Positions 20,631-34,600 of a stretch of DNA of 64,000 bases are shown here, one piece after another. The stretch is from Asterias amurensis (Eukaryota; Echinodermata; Asteroidea; Forcipulatida; Asteriidae). The position numbers and the translations under genes are program-made. Each line of letters begins with the position of its first letter. Position 1 is the stretch's first letter. The stretch lies in NCBI RefSeq assembly GCF_032118995.1, contig NC_092653.1:25873202-25937201 (forward strand). Reading direction: 5' to 3'. The notes under the pieces are model-generated. The model worked only from the letters and a program-made list of their open reading frames with translations. It ran no database searches and was not told where the DNA came from.

Positions 20631-22411
20631 GAAACCTTGGCCGGATTTTACAGTAAGTTAAGACTATCTCGAGTTAGGACGAGTTACTCATCCTAACTTA
20701 GGACTTGGCCATACGTTTTTTAGTAACTCTTTGTGAAATGGACCCCTGCGCTGCTCTCGGGTCTCGCTAGTTGGGTTAGTTTAAATGGGAGGTTACACCT
20801 AAATAGAACCATATTATAGTTCATTGTCTGAAGTTAAACAAATTCCGTATACTTCTGTTTCTGGCAAGAGCTTGTTTGTAATATTCAATACTTTGCTGTT
20901 TCGTTGATATTGATCAGAAACTTCCTTCAATTTTGTCTGAAGCTGGCTCTAAAATTTCAGTTGTGGTTGCAAGCTACGTCACACTCATTTGGTGGTCAAT
21001 GCAAACGAGGCTGGAGTAGATCTGTGCCGAATTGGTATGATAATTATTGTAAATAGGGGATACAGTGCTCAAATTCTACATTAGAGCAAGCAAACCATCG
21101 ATTGAGCTGACAGTATCTTACAAGGAGGACGATGACCGGAGAAGATAGAACATCTTACTTCTTGCATCATCAGCTATCTACATCATCAAGATGAGTACCT
21201 CACCAGTGTAGACTGACAGGATGGTGAAGAAATCATTAGTAGCCGTCACGAATACCGTAGCATCATATCACCAAACTAGGCAGGACGACAGAGCACTCCC
21301 CATCTTGACGACAGAGGAGGGATTAGTCGGCGAATTGCAGCACTCTCTGAACATATACCCCGAGAGTCATGATGATTACTACCCTAGCTCACCAACATCT
21401 CTCTGCTCTCATCAGCTCTAAACATCTTCTACTATGATGATGGAGAGTTCAACATCTTAAGATAAAAGAGTCTTGGATCTACAGAGTGAGGCTTGGTGTC
21501 TTGTCCTAATTATTGTTGGTCATATCACTCAGCTAAGAAAGAGCTGTGCAATTTGGGATAATATGAAGGCGTGGTTGAATCAGATCTTAATATCTCTGAA
21601 TGTCCATCCGGGTCCACATTCTACAGATTAAAAAAAAGGAGACCTTTTTTAAAACAAAATACCTCCTCTTAAAAACAGTTGATAATTGTTTCGAATAATT
21701 GTACTTTGACATTGGTTGATTTGGAGGATGTTGATCTGATAGATGTCTAAACGGTAATGATATTCAGCTACAACTTGAAGAAGATATTTGACGTTTTGTA
21801 CGTCTCGGTCATTGTATGACGAAGGAAACATGGTTGGGGCCAGCCAAGAGGGGGTGGGCCGACTTATTTAAACTGTGGTCTTCGTATCTCACTAATGTCA
21901 ATTTCATCAGTAATTTATAGATAGTAAATCCACTCGAGACCAAAATGAAAAAAATACAACTTATGTCCAATTTCGAATTCTAATAGTTTATATAATTTTT
22001 ATATAAATTTTTATTAAACGAATTAAATACAATTCCTGATTTGAGCAGAAGCTTCTTCAACTCAACCTTGTGGTCGTGAAGATGAACATTTTATTATGAA
22101 ATCAGTTTTTCAAACAGACAGCTTTTCTTCAGGATATTATGTTATTTTATAAATTACATTTATTTTCTTCATTGGAAAGGTAAATATAGGAAATTATATG
22201 GTGTTTAAAACCAAGCTAACGACCAGCAATACAAACGTTTCTTACAAATGTCTCAATTGAAACCATTATTGTCTTTGCACAGGTTGTTATTATTAAACTA
22301 AGAAAAACAACACTTTCTCAGAAGGATAAAATAAAATCACGCAAATTCAATCAGAGATTAGTGATGAATTGCATATTAAATAGAATTTGAAACTTTGCAT
22401 GGTGGAAATAC

Positions 22412-22535
22412 GATATGGAAGGGTTTGCGGTAACACCATGTAATGACCGTCTCTATAATGAGTTGGGGTGTTCTGAAAAGAACCGTTGGGTTAAACTCGA
22501 CGTTTCGATCAGTATGCTCTGATCGTCTTCTGGAG
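22412..22535 (-). mobile_element. Possible Penelope-like element end, copy 2
   Basis: It shares GGTTTGCGGTAACACCATGT with the copy at 35153. Its minus strand reads AGAAGACGATCAGAGCATAC, then TGATCGAAACGTCGAG: a hairpin with GATCAG/CTGATC stem followed by GAAAC. Confidence 0.5.
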
Positions 22536-24767
22536 AACTGCATATTGCTTCACCTTCGACCTCAAACATACTTTTTATAATAATATGAATAAGTAACATT
22601 GTCATCTCATAACATGATTTTTATTTATATTATCCAACACTGTTTGGTCACAATCAGTACTGCTGAGCCTCGGTCGAAATATTCTTTTTTTAATGGATCA
22701 ATCAAAACAAAACTTACACAAACGTCATTCAATCTTTTACCTTAAAGTTCCTTTGGTCTGATAAGTATTGTGCTGTCATTAATTTAATATATAAAAATTT
22801 GGGTTAACCATCCTGATTACAATCATGTATTTCAAATAATTACAACCACCAACAACATCGCAAAGGATGTTCTTATCGAGGCGGCTGTAACTTTTTGAAG
22901 TATCAATAAATAAATAAAAAATGGTTTTGAATTACTTCCTTGACGCAAGTCAATCACAAAATAAAATATTTACAACTAATAACATGGTGTCAATTTTCCG
23001 TGACAAAAGAACCGCTAAGGAGCAGATTTCTTCTTAAAAGAAATGGACATCGAAAAGGGAATATCTTTTCTATATATTAAAAGTGGTTTTTTTTTGCTCA
23101 TGTTGCCGCAAGTATGACTATTTGATCATGACGTCATTATGATGTCACCAGCTAAAACAAATACAGTATGTTCCTATACCATACAGCCGGTATGACAATA
23201 ATAATGACAACATTTTGTCCCCAAATGGATGGTAATGTGTAAAGAAGCCTGTCCTGATTTACCAGCTCTGAAATCACTACTCTAGTCACTTCACTTTAGT
23301 TTGGAATAAATTAACCATTTAGTCTTTCCCGCACTAACTTCTAACTGTTGTGGATTGTTCAAGATGAGTGTATATTCTTTTAGTTATTTTTTTCGCTGAA
23401 ATAATGTCAATTGAAGTTGACTCGAGTGCGAGATCCATCATGTCCAACCATCAAACAGCATTATCTGATTTTCCTTTCATTGTGGAGCAAGTCTGATTTC
23501 GTCTTATCCTTGCTTAGAGCACTATTGTTTGACTTGGGGAATATCTGATTACTATATGTTGTGGATGGCGTCATTTGGTCATCCACTGTTCAAGTCCCAC
23601 TATTTTCAGAGTTCAAGCTGGTCAGGTTGATGCGACGGTGCCCATAGTCCACTTCTATGTCCAATCACTCTACACCTTCAACAAAATTGGCAGAGTTCAG
23701 TTTGCCAAGCAATCAGAATTCGTTGAGTCCCCCACCCCCGGCTATACCGAAAAGACTCGAGTGAATGAAGGCATGAGTGGGGCGCAGCGCCTCGTCTCCC
23801 CGTACAGCAACCAGGGGCTTTGGTAGCCCAGGCTCCTTGGGATTTAGCTTGATACAGCAAGCCTCGCTGGTTTTCAGTTTCTTCTGTTAAGTTACATCCA
23901 TGTTTGTCAACGAGTGGCAGAGTGTGTTGGACTCCTAATCACGTGTTGTGAACGGGGCAATTTGGGTAATGGTGATGATGATTATGATGATGATGTTGTT
24001 GTGGTATTGTTCTTAGTGGTGGTGAGGTTGTTGTCGTAGTTAGTGATTTTTCCCGTGGCCGGGTATGGCCTACTACGATTTCCTCGACTCCCATCACCCT
24101 CTCGCACCTTTCTCCACCAGTTAAATTCTTTTCACATGTACACTCATGTCAAATGTAACCAACCGCATTTCACGCGGTGCAATTTGTCACTTTAGATTCG
24201 ATCTAAAAAATGGCCAGGACCAGTTTCTCTTGGGAATTTTGTCGGGAACTTTTACCAAACTGTTTCATTCAGCAGCCAGCAGCTTGAAACTTCGCACTTG
24301 AACGCACAACTTTTGAAGGAATTGGCTGATAAATAAACAGCAGCTGTGGCCAGTAAAGCCCATGATAACAGTTTGAGATGGGGGATAGTCGAGCAGAACT
24401 GACGCAGATGGCTCTTCAGGAATCATACCCCGTGTTTATTTGGTGTTTTACCGCTTCAAAACATATCCACACGAGTTAAGTATCGAGTAAATCATAATGA
24501 AAACACATGCATTGAAGGCAGGATTCGTTTACAGCTGTTAACTTTACATTCAAATTACAAGCAATGAATCAAATCAAATCATTACGGTCCAAATTTGTTT
24601 GACAAATATACATATATCGAAAAAACCATAATCGAGTGTGCACACATTTTGAATGTTCCTTTTTGTATACATTTCTTCAGAATACTAATAATCGATTTGA
24701 AAACCACATTGCAATATCGATCTTAGACATGTCCCAATAACACCCATTATTCAGTCTTTAAAATCTG

Positions 24768-24922
24768 TTTATTATTATTGGCTAAGAAGGACTTTTTAAG
24801 TCGAGGGTTTATAACTTGTTCCTTCAATGATGTTGTCGGTCAATTCACTTTTTGGTAAAGGAAAGTTGGGAAATGTCTTATTTTTTGTTTCTTTTATTTA
24901 CACGCTGTATATAATCTTTATT
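24768..24922 (-). promoter_or_regulatory. Candidate poly(A) signals of Tbx1
   Basis: Three AATAAA hexamers on the minus strand (plus-strand TTTATT at 24917-24922, 24893-24898 and 24768-24773) lie 360-510 bases after the stop codon. AT-rich DNA produces such hexamers by chance, so this is only a candidate. Confidence 0.3.
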
Positions 24923-25280
24923 AGTCATCTTGAACATTGTCCCTACTCTTAGAGACAGACCACTTTACCTTTTGGCATTGCCGTATAGTAACAATGGTTC
25001 AAAGACTGCATATCATTGAGTGGGAATATTTACCAATCAAAACGAATGACTTGTTATCATTCTCCGAAAGGTAATTTTCAATCAGTTATGTTAAACTGAT
25101 AACATTCCTGCTCTTTGTGCACATCGTCGGACGTAAATGGGGCAAATGGGGTCCAATGACTTGTAGGTATCATCCATTTGTTATCACTTGACCTTTGGCG
25201 TCAAAAGAAATATCTACAATATACATCAATATGCATTTTGCTATCATTATGATGAATACTCAAAGTAGTTCCGGTTGTAA

Positions 25281-25675
25281 TCACACCATGTGTTGAGTGT
25301 AATTCCTTCGCGGATCGATACCTCCCATCATAGTGGAAGGGTCGTAGGTGAACTGTGGATTCGTCCGCCCCATATAACCTAGTCCATTGCCGCAGTAACG
25401 GGTGTCCCTCATGTATGACACATCCCTTGAGTATGGTGTAGGGCGAGTATTAGATCGGAAGTAACAACTCGGCCCATAACTGTATTGGTTGTCAGGATGG
25501 TAGGTCGGGTAGGTATCCGTTGCGCATGTGCCGTTGGTCATCGGTGATTGGCCAAGATCCGGGAAGCTTGGATTAGGGTTGACCAATTGTGAGCTTGGGA
25601 GGGTATTGGCTGGTTCTGACGTCATAGGTGGGGATACCGAGGTCCCTGTTGTTGCACCTCGATTCGTCTCAGAAA
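25281..25675 (-). CDS. Tbx1: Tbx1 exon 9 (terminal exon, stop)
   Basis: The acceptor is CCTTTTAG, entered in phase 1. It encodes residues 418-548, rich in Pro, Ser, Thr and Tyr ([18 protein letters not shown], then [15 protein letters not shown]), ending YTQHMV and TGA. The composition fits a T-box transactivation tail. Confidence 0.85.
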
Positions 25676-28600
25676 CTAAAAGGAAGTTTCGACAATAGTA
25701 ACTCAATTAGTAAACTGTTCAAAAATAAATCATGACTGTAATGAAACCTGTCATTACTGTACACCAGAATTACCGATAAAAATAAACAGATTCAAACCCC
25801 TATAGATGTAACTTATTATACAACTTACTTTGTTCATTTGATTGTTGTCTGTGTGTAAGAGGCCTGCTCCTGCTAATACCCACAATCTGTAATGAGCTTG
25901 GTCGGTGATGATTCCTTGTCCTTGGCCCATTAGAATGGGGCATAATCTCGATGATACTAAAGAAAAACACACATAGATTGAAATGGTACACATTGTATGA
26001 GACAAGTGTCTAAATGTTTAACATTCAGACCCAAGATTTCTCCATTTATTTTTCAAATAACAATATACAGGCCCTGCCGTAATATTCGTTTGTAAAGCTG
26101 ATTTCTATGTGGTACTTTCTAGTTATATCAAGATCATTTATATCATTTTTAAAAGTTAAACACATGATATCATATGAAACTGAACCATTATTGATATACA
26201 TTAACGCCAGTATTGTTCAGACGAAATAACTGCGAGCAGTTTTAAACCTTCTTAAGTAATTTAATATAAGAATCGATGTTTCAATTCCTAAGTTGTTACA
26301 ACTCAACAGTAAACTCTTCGTTTCATATAACGCAAAGAACTGCAATCATCTCAATTTCACCAACATTCCTTTGTGTCCCCCAAAAAGTACAGAACAAGAA
26401 ATTGTTTGGTGTTTGAGGGAACATCTCCCATGAGACCCATGAATCGCTTGCCAATCCAAAACGATTAATTCACGGTCAAAATGCCATCATGTTTTAATGA
26501 ATACAAGTTCTGCTAACCTCGAGCCTTGGTGTGAGTTGAGAAGTCCAGATGAAGCACGAATACTGAAAAGTAGAACAGAAAAACATATCATGATGATAAA
26601 TTAATCAACATAAATAGTTGAGCGTTTTACAGGCGTGTTTGGGGTTCATACGATGACAGATTAAACGGTTGTATTTAATCTTTCCGACCTCGACTTAGAT
26701 TGCGTCATTAAATGTACACTGTGATCGTATCCAGTAAAATAAATAACACTAATCAAATATAACTTTAATATTCTTTTAGTTTTAGTTTGGGAAGATGAAC
26801 TCGTTACGAAAAAAAAGGTTTTCGTTTGTTCAATGGCATTAAGGTTTTGTTTTCACCCAGTAAAGGTGCGAGCAACCAGCCTTACCCGTATTGCACTCTA
26901 CGTTCATGAAGTGATTTTTATGTCAGGCGTATATTATAATATCAATGAAATACAGAATGGCCATCTATTTATGTGAAGGGACCATTAATGGTGTGTAAAT
27001 CAGCAGTTTTTTCCCCTGAATTGTCCCTTCCCCTTAATTAACAAAATGTAAATATCTGACAAAAAATGTGATAAAATGGTGTAAATCTGGATATGCTCAC
27101 ACGGCAACCATTCCAAACTTGGGCTTCACCGAAGAAACATAATGGAAGTTGAAGCGGTTTTTTTTTTTTTTTTTTTTTTTTTTGTTTGTTTGTTTGTTTG
27201 TTTTTTTTTTTTTTGGGGGGGGGCATATACGGTAATTACACTTACCAATCATCAGGATCGCATTCTCTGAATCCCTTAGCGAATGGGTTACTTGCAATCT
27301 TCAACTGGGTTATCTAAGCCAAAGAAAAAACATTTTGTTAAGTGGAGTTCCACATTGATGTATTTTTGGTATGTATAAACTAGGCCCAATTTGAAGGCAT
27401 TTCGGTAGAAGAGTCATATGCTTTCAGTTCGCCGTAAGCGCAGAATTCTGCAGCATACATTGCCATGAAATAATAACCGTATTTATTACGCGCCTTTTGC
27501 CAAAGGATACAAAGCGCCAGGTAATGTTACTGCAAGGTGTGGGACGAAGTTTGAGATATAAGACATAATCCTTAGCACCATGTAATGGTTTACAAGGTGC
27601 TGTCGCGCAATATGCTGCCAAGCCAGCCAGAAACACCGGGCGAACCCCTTCTCTTTTCGATAAGTGCACTGGGTTCTTTAACATGCATTTACACAACACA
27701 TGGGACCAACGGCTTTACGTCCCATCCAAAGGACGAAGCGTCTTGCTTAGGGACACAAGTGTCACGGCTGGGGATTCGAACCCACACCCTGCTGATCAGA
27801 AACACCAGAGTTTGAATTCGGTGCTTCTAACCGCTCGGCCACGACACTTCCACAGATGGTTTGTAGCTGACTGTAAAACATGGTAACACTGGACGTGACC
27901 CTTCTTTCAATATACCGATAGTTGATACACACTTTGCTTCTTACATCTGTTCTGCGCTTAGTCACTTCGGCACTTTAAGTCATGAAATAAACTTTGATTG
28001 ACCTGTTAATGTTCTACATGTAGGCCATCGTGTATACGTGTTCAACCTTGAATCGCACTCAAAATGTCAACTCAACTTCAAAGATGAATATAGACAAGTT
28101 GACTTTGATTAAGACTGTCAAATCTTTTCAATTTGTTAATCGATATGTTATTTTAGGCTGATTTTTAATATTAAAGTTGAACTCAAAGGTTGAGTTTCCT
28201 GTTGCAGTCCTTTTCAAGCACGACCAAACTAGTTGCTTAGTGTACAGTCTCATAATGTTTGATAAAATAGGAAATAATATGCGACGGTTTGCTCAGTGAT
28301 GGAATGGCAGGATACTTTGTATGATGGAAAACCCTCTAACAAACTAAGCTATGCTGTATATGTAATAATCGTTTTAATTGGTTGTGCTTGTTCTGAAATG
28401 AACCCGGGTAACCCGACGTGTCTATCAAGAAGCTCTGATCATCTTCAAGATAAAACAAATATTGCTCAACAACTATTAATATTGCTGTTGTTAATGTGAT
28501 CTTGACTTATTTAAATAGCCAACTGATATAAAAATGCACAGGCAGCATATGGCATATTCAAATTTGTCAAGAATGACGGCTTGTGAACCAGTGAACTTAA

Positions 28601-31600
28601 TACTTTGTTAACAACCCCGTTCTGTCAATTTCTTTTAATTTCTAAGACCATCGGGACGAGTTTGTATCCTTATGGGTGTAGTCAGTTCACCCTCATTAGC
28701 TTAAACTCCATGGGGTTGCAGGTGTAACGAAGAGTCCATACTAATTTGTCTAATCCCAAGATGTCCTGCAACTCACAGGGAACCATGTATCATCGAGTGT
28801 TGAGCGATGGGATAGACTCGTCAGGGAACCAGGGGATCATAACACACTAACTTAATAGTAATTTGCATATTAATAATAGTGAGGTTTTAGTGTAAGGATG
28901 TTTTCATTATTTTAAGGTATGCTACAGCTTTATTTAAAAGGTCAAACATCTATATAGCCAGATCGTATGCAGTATTTTAATGCAAATTTTCCAGCATTTC
29001 CATACTCAAAGTCATTTGCGCTGTCTTAGATTTTGTTTGTGAAGTTTTCTGGGCAACTCCACCATAACAAGAATGTGACATTTGTTTCAATTTCAACCGT
29101 GCATCATATTGCTCAACGATTACATTTTACATAATTTCATAAGATTTACATTTTTGTACATTTCTAATAAAGCATCCTCTTAATTTGTTTGAAATAACTT
29201 TAGAAAAAATACCTAATTGTCTCATGAGAAGGTTTTGAGCTCTTATACACAGACGCCTAGCAAAGCACCTCAGCTTTTACATCCAGAAGTGGACTTTGCT
29301 GAGCAACAGCGTAGATGTAGAAGTATATAATGTGAACGGAAAGATGTTTGGTTGTTTAGGCTCTACTTTGGCTACTTAATAAGAACATCAGTAGTGGTTT
29401 AGTGTAAAGTGTAACTTGGCTACAAATCTTCCTGCCACTCCTCCTTACCCTATGATTCTGATACGCTGTGACTGCAGTAAATTGTGTCTCCTGAAAGATG
29501 AAGGTTTTGAAGTCTCTCTCAGGGGCATCATCGAAATCCTTACGACCACTGACGTGAACCACGTGGAAACGAGGTTGATAACGGTGCATCGAGTTTAGAA
29601 TAATCTATAGACAAATACAAAATCAGAAATTAAGAAAAGGGGAATGTTTTAAAACAAGTTAGTTCACTTCATGCCAGATTAAGAATGATGTATAATGTCA
29701 CTCTGCCGTAACATATACCATGTGGGCCTAGATCTAAACGGTGGATATGCCATCTATGCTTGAACTTCAGTATTATTTTGTTCTTGAGCAACACGTCCAC
29801 TTGTCTTTTTCGTATACTGGGCAGGATACGTATAGTGTGAGTATGCAGCAATATTTCAACACTTAACGGTATGAGTCAGACAAGCCTTAGTCCAATATTT
29901 CACTCAGCTTCAAATTATTCGGACAAACTCCCACAAACCTATTTGTCATACCACAAGCTATACTCCAATCCAAATCCTCAATACTGTTCGTCATTTCCAA
30001 AAATTATTAAATCTAACTAAATCTAAGACGATTATATCAAAAACAACCAAACAATGCAAATTACGCGTTATTCCTTCTTTAAAAGTTTTGGATATTTTTG
30101 TTATTCTATTCATTCTCAAACTGTTTTACTTTTCGTCTTGGTGCTTTACTGTAACCACAATCTAAATGTATAAAAAGAGTTCTAAAACAGCTCAAATAAG
30201 GAGTACCAAAAAACCTTTGAATGTAGAAACGCAAACATCAAACCTTTTTTTCTTTTTTAACAGTTTTTTCTTTTTTAACCTCCAAAGGTCCAACCAACAT
30301 TCAGACACGACACTTACATCAATAGTAAGAACCAATCACGATTAAGTTACTATACTTACATGTCCATTATCATCTAAGAGGTTATTTGTGAGTTTGAGTT
30401 TATCAAAGGAGACGATTTGTTTCATCCACATAGCTCCTCTAGCTGGTGAATCTGGATGTACATGAATCCGTCCTGGCATTTCAGGATCTGCCTTCCCTGC
30501 TACTAACCAGCTAGAGCTGTGGAAGGCATAACGATATCTCTTATCATCTACCTAGGAAAGAGCAATGACAGAATACAACAACATTATCAAACAATTAAAG
30601 GCACTGGACACTATTGGCAATTGTGGGTTCGAATCCCCAGCCGTGACACTTGTGTCCTTGAGCAAGACACTTGACCATTGCTTCGTCCTTCGGATGGGAC
30701 GTAAAGCCGTTGGTCCCATGTGTTGTGTAACGCATGTAAAAGAACCAAGTGCACTTATCGAAAAGAGAAGCGATTCGCCCCGGTGTTCCTGGGCTCTGGC
30801 TGCTTAATGCGCAGGAGCACCTTGTAAACCCTTATAAGGTGCTAACTAATTGGGTCTTAGAATTCATCACTGCTACAACCTATCTTTCTGAAAGTTTGTA
30901 TATATACTCAGCGCTTTGAGTACCTTGTTTGGTAGATACGTGCGCTATAAGACTTCGATATTATTATCATATAGCAACAAGCATCCGTGACAGTGTCTGT
31001 AAATTAACTGAACTTACCGGAACAAAGTCCATCATGAGGATGTATTCAGCCATGGGATCCATCCCGGAAATCTTGACTTGAAAAGTAGGAAACATTCGCC
31101 TGATCAAAGAAATATCAAGACATCAAAAAAGTTAGTTAAAAGAATTGTACATAATATAAAAACTAAAAACAACAAAACAAAAGTTCATTCTTCGTCATAT
31201 CCCTGCCAAAACCAATCCATAGGATATAATAGGTTTTGTACTAAAATAATGCCATGGAACCAAACTATCATTCATTTTGACTGTGCTTTAACAACACGAT
31301 AGACCGAAGAAAATATCTTGTCGATTTCACGAAAAACAATACAACATATCAGAATTTCACATTCTAAAGCAACATTTAGAGCGTGAGTTTTAAGAAAGTA
31401 AGTCCAGGTCAAGAAAATAAAATTATTTTTTATTGACAATGTCTTATCATCTTCCTTACAGCACCTGCTAATATGGATCTAAAACTTAATGAAAATCTCA
31501 AATAATATGTAATTTGTACTATAATTAATTGAATCAGAACAGTCGGTATAGCTGTATTGTGGAAGTCATTGAAGTACTTTAGGGCATGTATGAAGTAGGT

Positions 31601-34600
31601 TATCGGCTTGTACTAAGAGCCATGTGAACCTGAACACCGTGAATATCTGACAACCAATCTACTGTTCTATGTAGTTTACCTGAACTAGATTTAGCAGACC
31701 TTTTCGTGACCAGAGTACGGGTGGGTAACCCATCAGTATACTAGAGTAGAAAACAGTACTTACTAAAATCCAGTATATTTGACATTTAATACTTTGTGAA
31801 CCAATGCAACTAAAATAAATTTACAGTACATCTGTTGTGAAGTTATTCAGTCAAACAACTATCTTCATTTTGTCACCAAAAGAGAACAGGCTATACAGGG
31901 ATAACTTTCAGAATTAAATCAACTGCTGAAGTACTGTGTTTCTTTTGCAACATTTCCAAGTTTAGCATAATATTGCGAACATTTGTCATAATTTTTTATT
32001 ACAAACAAAAAAATTGGGGCAAGTGAACAAAACCCTACCCCCATGGCATTCAGATGATCTGTGATAAGCAATAACCATTAGTGTTCACAATTATGACGTT
32101 TGAGTTTGCCGGGATAACCCTTTGAATTAACTATTTAATTCCGTTTTGTCTTTAAGAAATACTGACTGTGAGCTAAGAAATAATACATTTCTTATATATT
32201 CTCACAAGTGTACGCTCTTAAAGAGTACCACTCGCAGTAGTCTGTTGAACGAGACGTAGATTAATTCAGGGTGAAGGATTGTTGGTGGTCAAAATCACTG
32301 ATTGTACCTCAAGCCACAAGAGTTGTTATTCCCTGCTGGTTCTGTCATCATACCAACCCTGTGGGTACAACTAAGAACAGCCGCCAACAAATTGCACTAC
32401 CAGAAAATGTAACAGTTTAATGAAAGCTTGAACACAGTACAACATACTCCTATGACCTTTATGGCAAGGATTGCAGATCAGAAGTCATCGATTTTTCATC
32501 TGTTTTTAAATTAAGTTCAGCCACCGCTTTGGGGTGGACTAGAAATGCTAAACCCAGCGACATGTTTTTACCGTCTGGTACTCCACGGTGTACCGTGTGC
32601 TCGCACTACACCGTACCGTCATCTCGCCCTTGATGACCGGATGAAAACGTACCGAAATATGCCACCATTTCCAGTCGATAATGAACAAAGATTCTGCGAC
32701 AAATTAGCCAAGCAGAATCACCGCGACCTGATGTGTTGAGCCAGCTGTGTTTAGCTCCCACAGTAAAAAAAAAACCAAAATATGACAAATGCCACATACT
32801 GTTTTCAACTCAATTTTATTTAAATGTAAACTGATTAAACTTTCTCTGCCTAAAAACGAGGCACAATAGTTTTCGCCTACTAACTGATGTCACACGAAAT
32901 TTCTTCTCCTTTTTTCGTTGTAAAAGCACTTAAAATTAAGAAAATTATCAAAAAACTTAACACACAAATTTTGTGAATTGAATTATTATAATTGTTGGAG
33001 CAAAAAATTAAACTAGGAAAAATCAGTATTAAACATGAGACTTTTTCGAGTTAAAATCTTTCTTTTAAGATAAGAAATGTTAAACACTCGCTATTGCCTG
33101 ATGCCGAGTACACTAGAGTGTAGAATCCTTACTCTATGACTAGAGTAACATGACTGTTCCTTCATTGCAGTAGACATGACTCTTTGTAGTTCTTCTTATT
33201 TGACTTTCTAAAGTCCTAGTGAAATTATCATTGACTAAATCTTGAGTAGGTTAATAGAGTCAGCATACATGGTGCTGACAGAATGAAAATCAACTAAATC
33301 TCATAGAGTACAATCGTCTATCATTTCGCTCATCGTGTATTACAATTATTGATTACATTAAAATACCAGCAGTAGTTCATATTAGACTTCTGTCAAATTG
33401 GACTTCAGTGTAGTAGACCTATTAAACATTGCTGACTTAAGTGTAGTAGACCCATTTTATTATACATTGCTGATGGAGCGGATAACATGTAGCCTCACTG
33501 ACGTACATTGCCTGTATTTGCTTCTTGGTCAAATAAAATATTAATACTTAATAATAATAATAATAATAATAGTAAATATTGGTGACACTATTTTGATTTA
33601 CTGTTGAATACTTATTTACACAAAGTCTTTTTTTTTTAGTTAAGCACCCCCTTCATTATTATCTCATTATTGTTTATGTCATATCTAATTTTCTCGCCCT
33701 GATTATGAATGGAATGTCTTAACATCGTCCGGATGTCAAACAAAAGTATATTATTTGTCTTTATTTTGTTATTTTATTTATGGTATAAAATATACAAACA
33801 AAATGACCAGAAGCAGAAGCTGAAACGGTTATGGTAATATCAGTCTAAAAATATCAACAATCACATATTAACAAGTAATAAAGTGTAACAAGTACAACAT
33901 TTACAAATCGTCTTTGGACTGACGCCCTCATCGGGCTAGTCTTCATCACTGGGTAAAGCTCATCTAGGAAAAAATGCTCAGCAATTAAATAATTTATCTG
34001 GATGAGTCTGTTCAGTAACTGATATAATTGTCTGTTGCTACCGACGACAGGTGATGAAGACTAAGATTGATCGTCTTAAAGACGCCAGTACTTGGTGAAG
34101 ATGAGGTCCTCATTCCTTTAGTCAGCTTAACAGTTCTCATTAAATCAACATCCACAACAACCCTAAGCAAAAGTCTTTCCCGTTTTTTATGGAGACATAA
34201 AACTTGAGGCAAGTGTCTTCCAGCTAAATAAATCCAGGATGTTTTCAGTCACACCATGGATGAAGAAAATTCACACTAAAAGGAGACCAGTCTGTAGTTC
34301 GTTTTTGTGGTATAATTAATCTTGTCCTAAAGATGGGTTACATCATGGCATAGGCACACATCATTAGCCGACATATGTCAAGTAATTATTAATAAGATAA
34401 ATATGTACGTGTATAAACAAGAAGCATTGAAACATTAAGCATGTATTAGATTATGAGTCAACGTGATCATAGCCAAAATGAACTGAACATCTGAACATTG
34501 ACGGGCTTAATGAAGTCAAGTTCGGGTGGGAGTATTTGTGGACAACATTGGACAATGTTTTACCGAATAGTAAATGATTTGAGCTGCAATCAGATGCTTT

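Larger units (their letters stand above)
16369..24767. other. Convergent intergenic region between KptA/AMN1-like gene and Tbx1
   Basis: No supported gene is seen. It holds the duplication at 16780, G runs at 18628-18647, a CAT tract near 19548, the palindromic MITE at 20287, a hairpin repeat with GTTAGGACGAGTTACTCATC (about 20656), an element copy at 22412, and a 66-codon ORF at 21221-21421 whose composition is not clearly coding. Confidence 0.6.

Noticed and set aside
21221..21421. 66-codon ORF with normal ATG
   Set aside because: The composition is more gene-like than most, but there are no splice partners, no motif and two short upstream ATGs. It may be non-coding transcript sequence.
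27038..27297. Lysine-rich ORFs on the minus strand
   Set aside because: They come entirely from the poly-T and TTTG tract.
33905..33960. Canonical hammerhead ribozyme
   Set aside because: GATGAGGGC recalls the core, but the required CUGANGA and GAAA spacing is not met.
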